From an uncultured Muribaculaceae bacterium (GTDB taxonomy: Bacteria; Bacteroidota; Bacteroidia; Bacteroidales; Muribaculaceae): a stretch of DNA of 12,142 nucleotides. This document shows, in pieces, positions 7,787 to 12,142 of this stretch (position 1 is the stretch's first letter; each line of letters opens with the position of its first letter). The stretch is from assembly GCA_910577465.1 (NCBI GenBank), contig CAJTMM010000042.1, positions 1 through 12,142 of the forward strand, in the 5' to 3' direction. Under the pieces are notes generated by a model. The model was not told the DNA's origin, searched no databases, and saw only the letters and a program-made list of their open reading frames with translations. A program made the translations under genes and the position numbers.

Positions 7787-8740
7787 TTATCGGTTGATGT
7801 TTTGCAGGCAGTCGAGTACGTTTACGGCTATGCGGTCGGCAAGATTGCTTTCGCTTGCTTTGACAAACGGCTGTCCGGTCACTTGCTCGTAAAGTTCGAT
7901 GTAACGGTCTGATACTGACTGGATGAACTCGTCGGTCATTTCCGGTACCTGCTGACCTTCCTTGCCCATGAAACCATGGTCTATGAGCCACTGGCGCACA
8001 AACTCTTTTGACAATTGACGTTGGGGAAGTCCCTTCTCGAAACGTTCTTCATAGCCGTCGGCGTAGAAGTAGCGTGATGAGTCGGGGGTGTGTATCTCGT
8101 CGATAAGATATACCTTGCCGTCGTGCTTACCGAATTCGTATTTGGTGTCCACGAGTATCAAGCCTTTTTCGGCTGCCATCTGAGTGCCGCGGGCGAAGAG
8201 TTTTCGTGTGTAATCTTCCATTATAGCATAATCTTCTGCGCTGACTATGCCCTGAGTTATGATTTCCTCACGTGATATGTTTTCATCGTGGCCGGCATCG
8301 GCTTTGGTGGTGGGGGTGATGATGGGTTCGGGGAAGCGTTCGTTCTCGCGCATACCCTCAGGGAGCTTCACTCCGCACAGTTCACGGCAGCCTGCCTGAT
8401 ATTCGCGCCATGCGCTTCCGGTGAGGTAACCACGGATAATCATCTCTACGCGGAAACCTTCGCAACGTATGCCCACTGCTGCCATGGGGTCGGGGGTAGC
8501 GAGTTTCCAGTTGGGGACGATGTCGGCGGTGGAGTCGAGGAAGTATGTGGCTATTTCGTTAAGTACCTGTCCTTTGTAGGGAATGCCCTTGGGAAGTATG
8601 ACGTCAAATGCCGAAATTCGGTCAGTGGCTATCATTACGAGTGTGTCGGAGCCTATGGAATAGACGTCGCGCACTTTTCCGTGATACACTCCTGTTTGAT
8701 TCGGGAAGTTAAAATCGGTGTTAACCAATGCTGTAGCCAT
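7787..8740 (-). CDS. purC: Phosphoribosylaminoimidazole-succinocarboxamide synthase (SAICAR synthase)
   Basis: Joins aspartate to CAIR with ATP to form SAICAR, a step of de novo purine synthesis. At 317 aa it is the long form found in Bacteroidetes and yeast (about 300 aa); the E. coli type is about 237 aa. Family motifs run in order: GKVRDVY (21-27, nucleotide binding), IIRGYLTGSAWREY (101-114, first signature), TPTTKADAGHD (142-152), LVDTKYEFG (196-204, second signature) and LIDEIHTPDSSRY (212-224, catalytic and metal-binding acidic residues). The ATG at 8740 gives MATALVNTDFNF, a normal start for long PurC. A promoter-like pair and a 15-nt dyad lie in the 47-nt gap upstream. The gene is probably transcribed with ubiE, which starts 29 nt downstream. 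The protein appears intact. Confidence 0.97.
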   Translation of the reverse strand: MATALVNTDFNFPNQTGVYHGKVRDVYSIGSDTLVMIATDRISAFDVILPKGIPYKGQVLNEIATYFLDSTADIVPNWKLATPDPMAAVGIRCEGFRVEMIIRGYLTGSAWREYQAGCRELCGVKLPEGMRENERFPEPIITPTTKADAGHDENISREEIITQGIVSAEDYAIMEDYTRKLFARGTQMAAEKGLILVDTKYEFGKHDGKVYLIDEIHTPDSSRYFYADGYEERFEKGLPQRQLSKEFVRQWLIDHGFMGKEGQQVPEMTDEFIQSVSDRYIELYEQVTGQPFVKASESNLADRIAVNVLDCLQNINR

Positions 8741-8763
8741 AATGTATAAGATAATGTTTAGTA

Positions 8764-8778
8764 AGTAGAAATTCTACT
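8764..8778. promoter_or_regulatory. Palindromic operator-like site before purC
   Basis: AGTAGAA and TTCTACT form a perfect 7+7 dyad around one central base (8771), 24 nt upstream of the purC ATG. It falls where the purC transcript would start if the promoter at 8780-8811 is real, a usual place for a repressor site. No regulator is recognisable in the window, and a 7-bp dyad in A/T-rich sequence may be chance. Confidence 0.3.
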
Positions 8779-8779
8779 G

Positions 8780-8811
8780 CGAAGTTACTATTTATTTCGC
8801 GACATGGCAAA
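8780..8811 (-). promoter_or_regulatory. Putative purC promoter (-33 and -7 elements)
   Basis: On the - strand TTTG (8811-8808) is followed after exactly 20 nt by TAACTTCG (8787-8780). This fits the Bacteroidetes TTTG / TAnnTTTG promoter with one mismatch in the -7 box and a normal spacing. The -33 element lies inside the 3' end of the flavoprotein gene and the -7 box directly after its TAG stop. Transcription would begin about 30 nt upstream of the purC start codon. Confidence 0.4.
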
Positions 8812-9405
8812 TTTAAAAGCGTTGCGGGCGAGCCTTGTCCCAAGTACCGTTGCCTTGTCCAATTGCTTTTCAGGTAGCGGGTGTAGCCGTCGGGTGCCTC
8901 CTATGTTCAAGAAGGGTATGATGCGGAAGCCTGAAGGACGGAGTATGCGTTGTATGTCGCCTGATACGTCTGTGAATATGCGCATGATATTGGCGGGCCA
9001 TGGGGCGGTGGATGTGATGATGGCGGCCGCCGGTTTGTGTCGGTGCAGAGGGATAGGTATGGACCGGGTGGGGGAGGAGGTGTCGATGAATGCGTAGACG
9101 GTGCGGTCAAGCAACGCCTTCAGCGTGCCGGGCATACCTCCCCAGTAGGTCGGTGTGGCGATAAGTATGGCGTCGGCTTGTGTTAGGAGTTGTGCAAAGC
9201 GGTGGGCGTCGTCAGCGGGCAACGGACATTGTCCGGATGTGCGGCAGCTCATGCATGCCATGCAGGGGGCGAACCGCAGTGAACTGATGTTGATGCGCTC
9301 TATTGTGCAGCCTTGGGAGCGTGCGGCGTTTTCAGCGGCATCGAGCAGCGATGCCGTGGTGCCGTGGTGTCGTGGCGATGCAAGTATGGATAGGATTAGT
9401 GGCAT
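8788..9405 (-). CDS. Flavodoxin-fold NAD(P)H-dependent reductase, iron-sulfur flavoprotein-like
   Basis: A 205-aa protein of the NADPH-dependent FMN reductase / iron-sulfur flavoprotein (Isf) group. The N-terminus has a beta strand and an FMN phosphate loop, SILASPRHHGTT (residues 6-17). PTYWGGMPGTLKALLDR is the flavin-contacting segment typical of this fold. Residues 48-60 hold a compact cysteine motif, C-x2-C-x2-C-x5-C (Cys48, Cys51, Cys54, Cys60). In methanogen Isf such a motif binds a 4Fe-4S cluster; many bacterial relatives carry a similar motif without a proven cluster. There is no signal peptide, so it should be cytoplasmic. The substrate cannot be deduced. The start at 9405 lies 5 nt after the T-run of a terminator-like hairpin that follows asnS, so expression may depend on read-through or on a promoter I cannot see. 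purC follows after 47 nt. Confidence 0.85.
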   Translation of the reverse strand: MPLILSILASPRHHGTTASLLDAAENAARSQGCTIERINISSLRFAPCMACMSCRTSGQCPLPADDAHRFAQLLTQADAILIATPTYWGGMPGTLKALLDRTVYAFIDTSSPTRSIPIPLHRHKPAAAIITSTAPWPANIMRIFTDVSGDIQRILRPSGFRIIPFLNIGGTRRLHPLPEKQLDKATVLGTRLARNAFKFAMSRNK

Positions 9406-9410
9406 ATTAG

Positions 9411-9457
9411 AAAAATCATTAGTCCAATCAATCGTATAAGGGACTGATTGGACTAAT
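9411..9457 (-). terminator. Intrinsic terminator or attenuator between asnS and the flavoprotein gene
   Basis: ATTAGTCCAATCA (9418-9430) and TGATTGGACTAAT (9445-9457) form a perfect 13-bp stem with a 14-nt loop. On the - strand the stem is followed by GATTTTTC, a proper T-run (9412-9416). It starts 34 nt after the asnS stop and its T-run ends about 6 nt before the flavoprotein ATG, leaving no room for a promoter between them. It probably ends the rluB-asnS transcript and may set the expression of the genes behind it. Confidence 0.75.
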
Positions 9458-9491
9458 ATTTATGAGTGTCGAGGGGAGGGAACCCTCTGTA

Positions 9492-10880
9492 TTAGAATTC
9501 TGCGTTGTTGGGTGTGCGGGGGAAGGGTATCACGTCGCGGATGTTGGTCATACCGGTGACGAAGAGTACGAGACGTTCGAATCCTAATCCGAATCCGGCG
9601 TGAGGTACTGTACCGTAGCGGCGTGTATCGAGATACCACCACATATCTTTCATAGGTATGTTCATTTCTTCGATACGTCCGAGCAGTTTGTCGTAGTCAG
9701 CTTCGCGTTCCGAACCGCCGATAATTTCGCCTATCTTCGGGAAGAGAACGTCCATGGCGCGTACGGTCTTGCCGTCGTCGTTGAGCTTCATGTAGAATGC
9801 CTTGATATCCTTGGGGTAGTCGGTGAGGATTACCGGTTTCTTGAAGTGTTCCTCCACGAGGAAGCGTTCGTGTTCGCTCTGAAGGTCGGCGCCCCAGTAA
9901 ACGGGGAATTCAAATTTACGGCCCGATTCTTCGAGTATCTTCACGCCTTCTGTGTAGCTTAGACGCACAAAGTCGTTCTCAACCACAAATTTCAGACGGT
10001 CCACAAGCTCGGGGTCGTACATCTGTGCGAGGAAGTCTATGTCGTCGCTGCAGTTGTCGAGGGCGTAGCGTATGCAGTACTTTATGAAGTCCTCGGCGAG
10101 GTCCATATTGTCGGTGATGTCGTAGAATGCCATCTCCGGTTCAATCATCCAGAATTCCGACAAGTGTCGGGGTGTATTGGAGTTTTCGGCACGGAATGTG
10201 GGACCGAAAGTGTAAATGGCACCCAATGCTGTGGCTCCGAGCTCACCTTCGAGCTGTCCGCTCACGGTAAGAGCTGTGGGCTTACCGAAAAAGTCAGCCG
10301 AAAAGTCGACAGTACCTTCCTCTGTGCGAGGCAGGTTGTTGAGGTCGAGTGTGGTTACCTGGAACATCGCTCCGGCTCCCTCGCAGTCCGATGCTGTGAT
10401 GAGGGGAGTGTTGAGGTAGAAGAAGCCGCGTTCGTTGAAGAATTTGTGGATGGCGAATGCAAGTGTGCTGCGCACTCGTAGTATGGCTCCGAATGTGTTG
10501 GTGCGGGGACGCAGGTGTGCCTTCTCGCGGAGAAATTCGAGGGTATGGCCTTTCTTCTGCAAGGGGTATGTGTCGGGGTCGGCTGTACCGAAGAGGTGCA
10601 GGGTGTCTGCCTGTACTTCACAGGTCTGACCTTTGCCCATGGACTCTACCAATCGTCCGGTGACGTGAACGCTTGAACCGGTGGTGACTCCACGTAGGTC
10701 ATCGTCTGTGAATTTCGACATGTCTATGACTACCTGCAGATTCTTTATCGTGGAGCCGTCGTTGAGGGCGAGGAACTGCACGTGTTTGTTGCCACGACGT
10801 GTACGCACCCATCCCATCACGCTCACTTCGGAGCCGATGAGTTCGGGTGAGAATATGTCAATTATTTTTGTACGTTTCAT
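9492..10880 (-). CDS. asnS: Asparagine--tRNA ligase
   Basis: Cytoplasmic class IIb aminoacyl-tRNA synthetase that charges tRNA-Asn. At 462 aa it has the normal bacterial length. The N-terminal OB-fold anticodon-binding domain covers about residues 17-105 (VMGWVRTRRG at 21-30). The catalytic domain carries motif 2, FRAENSNTPRHLSEFWMIEPE, within 225-249 (FGPTF precedes it), and motif 3 GFGLGFER (429-436), whose Arg436 contacts ATP. The C-terminus IRDVIPFPRTP is the conserved ending of AsnRS. The combination RAENSNTPRHLSEF and the lack of a bacterial AspRS insertion favour AsnRS over AspRS. The ATG at 10880 gives MKRTKIIDIF, a normal start. It follows the pseudouridine synthase by 41 nt with no terminator between, so the two are probably co-transcribed. 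A terminator follows. Confidence 0.97.
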   Translation of the reverse strand: MKRTKIIDIFSPELIGSEVSVMGWVRTRRGNKHVQFLALNDGSTIKNLQVVIDMSKFTDDDLRGVTTGSSVHVTGRLVESMGKGQTCEVQADTLHLFGTADPDTYPLQKKGHTLEFLREKAHLRPRTNTFGAILRVRSTLAFAIHKFFNERGFFYLNTPLITASDCEGAGAMFQVTTLDLNNLPRTEEGTVDFSADFFGKPTALTVSGQLEGELGATALGAIYTFGPTFRAENSNTPRHLSEFWMIEPEMAFYDITDNMDLAEDFIKYCIRYALDNCSDDIDFLAQMYDPELVDRLKFVVENDFVRLSYTEGVKILEESGRKFEFPVYWGADLQSEHERFLVEEHFKKPVILTDYPKDIKAFYMKLNDDGKTVRAMDVLFPKIGEIIGGSEREADYDKLLGRIEEMNIPMKDMWWYLDTRRYGTVPHAGFGLGFERLVLFVTGMTNIRDVIPFPRTPNNAEF

Positions 10881-10921
10881 ATCTTATGAATCACTTTTTA
10901 TTGCAATGGTGGTGATATGGT

Positions 10922-12142
10922 TTATTCGAATGCTCCCATCTTCAGGAAGTTGACCTCTTCCTGGGTCAGGTAACGCCAACGTCCGCGGGGCAGGTTCTTT
11001 TTGGTGAGTCCGGCGAAGTACACGCGGTCGAGTTTTGTCACGTGGTATCCGAGACTCTCGAATATGCGTCGTACTATGCGGTTGCGTCCCGAGTGGATTT
11101 CTATGCCGGCTTGGTTACGGTCGGTTTCGGTAGCGTAGCTTATGGCGTCGGCATGTATGGGACCGTCCTCAAGTTCGATGCCGTCGGCTATGCGCTGCAT
11201 GTCGTCCTCGGAGATATCCTTGTCGGTCCATACGTGATAGATTTTCTTTTTCACGTATTTGGGGTGTGTGAGCTTGGATGCGAGGTCACCGTCGTTGGTG
11301 AGCAGGAGCACACCGGTGGTGTTGCGGTCCAGTCGTCCGACAGGGTATATGCGTTCGTCGCAGGCGTTCTTGACAAGGTCCATCACTGTGGTGCGGCCGT
11401 TGGGGTCATCGGATGTGGTCACGCAGTCTTTGGGTTTGTTGAGCAGGATGTAGCATTTGCGTTCGAGTGCCACTACTTTTTCATCATATTCCACAGTGTC
11501 GCTGTGTGAGATTTTAGTGCCGAGTTCGGTGACTACCTCGCCGTTGACTTTCACGAGTCCTTGTTGGATGAATTCGTCGGCTTCGCGGCGTGAGCAGATA
11601 CCTGCATTTGCCATGAATTTGTTCAGACGAATCAGTTCGTTTGGATCTGGAATCTCTGCTTCGTATTCCACACGTTTGGGGCGGGGAACGAAACTCTTGC
11701 CACCGTGCGGCATACCGAATTCGTTGTGGCGCATCTGCTGACGTCCGCCGGGACGGTTGCCCTGACGGTTGTTATAGCCGCCTTGGCGATTGTTATTGTT
11801 GTATCCGCCCTGACGGTTGTTGTACCCGCTTTGGCGATTATTTCCGTAGCTTCCACCTTCGGAGTTGTTGTCGTAACGGCGGTTGTTATTGTATCCACCC
11901 TGGCGGTCGTTGTTATAACGGTTATTGTTGTATCCGCCCTGACGGTTATTGTATCCGCCTTGGCGATTGTTTCCGTAGCTGCCGCCTTCGGAGTTGTTGT
12001 CGTAACGGCGGTTGTTGCCGTATCCACCTTGACGGTCGTTGTTATAACGGTTATTGTTGTATCCGCCCTGACGGTTGTTGTACCCACCTTGGCGGTTATA
12101 TCCTTGGTTGTTGTCGTAACGGCGGTAGCCCTGGTTGTTGGG
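10922..12142 (-). CDS. RsuA/RluB-family pseudouridine synthase with low-complexity N-terminal extension (5' partial)
   Basis: Isomerises a specific uridine in rRNA, most likely 23S (RluB/RluF type); the exact target cannot be told from sequence. The reading frame is open to the window edge, so at least 406 codons are present and the start lies outside. Counting from the internal Met at 11734, the S4 RNA-binding domain starts near residue 35 (IRLNKFMANAGICSRREADEF). The catalytic domain follows, with Asp136 in GRLDRNTTG and the motif LLLTNDGDLA; GRNRIVRRIFESLGY is the conserved C-terminal segment. The 136 codons before that Met encode only Pro, Asn, Gln, Gly, Tyr, Arg, Asp, Ser and Glu, arranged as RQGGYNN-like repeats. 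That stretch should be disordered and may bind RNA, as RGG-type regions do. Starting at the internal Met would give a normal-sized 270-aa enzyme, but the open repeat frame argues for the longer protein. asnS follows after 41 nt. Confidence 0.9.
   Translation of the reverse strand, partial: PNNQGYRRYDNNQGYNRQGGYNNRQGGYNNNRYNNDRQGGYGNNRRYDNNSEGGSYGNNRQGGYNNRQGGYNNNRYNNDRQGGYNNNRRYDNNSEGGSYGNNRQSGYNNRQGGYNNNNRQGGYNNRQGNRPGGRQQMRHNEFGMPHGGKSFVPRPKRVEYEAEIPDPNELIRLNKFMANAGICSRREADEFIQQGLVKVNGEVVTELGTKISHSDTVEYDEKVVALERKCYILLNKPKDCVTTSDDPNGRTTVMDLVKNACDERIYPVGRLDRNTTGVLLLTNDGDLASKLTHPKYVKKKIYHVWTDKDISEDDMQRIADGIELEDGPIHADAISYATETDRNQAGIEIHSGRNRIVRRIFESLGYHVTKLDRVYFAGLTKKNLPRGRWRYLTQEEVNFLKMGAFE
11837..12094 (-). 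repeat. 129-nt tandem duplication inside the pseudouridine synthase gene
   Basis: Two adjacent 129-nt copies (11966-12094 and 11837-11965) each encode 43 residues, starting RQGGYNNRQGGYNNN and ending SEGGSYGNN. By eye they differ at 11 of 129 bases. Eight changes are synonymous and three alter one codon (GGC Gly to AAT Asn). Shorter RQGGYNN-type units (about 7 residues) continue on both sides, to 11762 on one side and toward the window edge on the other. Confidence 0.85.

Noticed and set aside
7758..7991. N-terminal extension of ubiE to the ATG at 7991
   Set aside because: The extra 78 residues are purC read in another frame. Family length and conservation begin just after the GTG at 7757.
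8288..8749. 153-codon + strand frame opposite purC
   Set aside because: It is antisense to purC with no recognisable protein features, and is an effect of sense codon bias.
11042..11509. 155-codon + strand frame opposite the pseudouridine synthase catalytic domain
   Set aside because: It overlaps conserved catalytic sequence on the other strand and its translation has no recognisable features.
11632..12087. 151-codon - strand frame with Thr/Val-rich repeats
   Set aside because: It is another frame of the RQGGYNN-coding repeat. The repeat keeps all frames open, and the frame continuous with the S4 and pseudouridine synthase domains is the real one.
11762..12142. CRISPR-like appearance of the regularly repeated DNA at the right end
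   Set aside because: The repeats are coding, in frame and contiguous without unique spacers, and their differences follow codon third positions.

Overview
The window looks like a stretch of ordinary chromosomal core genome from a member of the Bacteroidales, possibly Muribaculaceae-like. This is inferred from the protein character (a long YidC, a secreted M13 peptidase with the usual C-terminus, a long-form PurC, a menaquinone-type UbiE). It is also supported by promoter-like sites of the Bacteroidetes type (TAnnTTTG near -7) and by the lack of strong Shine-Dalgarno sequences. No phage, transposase, CRISPR array, tRNA or rRNA is visible.

Layout. Positions 1-336 are non-coding, C-rich and G-poor, with a hairpin, a heptanucleotide repeat and the putative pyrG promoter. 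Three genes then run on the + strand: pyrG (CTP synthase, GTG start), yidC (membrane insertase, 23 nt later) and ftnA (ferritin, 67 nt later). The 264-nt convergent gap after ftnA holds three hairpins: a probable ftnA terminator, a long imperfect palindrome of unknown role, and a terminator for the opposing gene. Everything to the right is on the - strand. In transcription order it is an RluB-type pseudouridine synthase (cut by the window edge), asnS, a terminator-like hairpin, a flavodoxin-fold Fe-S-flavoprotein-like gene, purC, ubiE/menG and an M13 metallopeptidase.

How the genes relate. Most are housekeeping: CTP and purine synthesis, asparaginyl-tRNA charging, rRNA modification, menaquinone methylation, membrane protein insertion and iron storage. 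The close spacing suggests pyrG-yidC, rluB-asnS and purC-ubiE-M13 transcription units. They do not form one pathway.

I see no convincing new multi-gene system. The items most worth a second look are: (1) the disordered Asn/Gly/Arg/Gln/Tyr repeat extension on the pseudouridine synthase, with its 129-nt tandem duplication; (2) the 72-nt palindrome at 4758-4829, whose G-U pairs point to a + strand RNA; (3) the hairpin plus T-run directly in front of the flavoprotein start codon; and (4) the dyad at the predicted purC transcription start.
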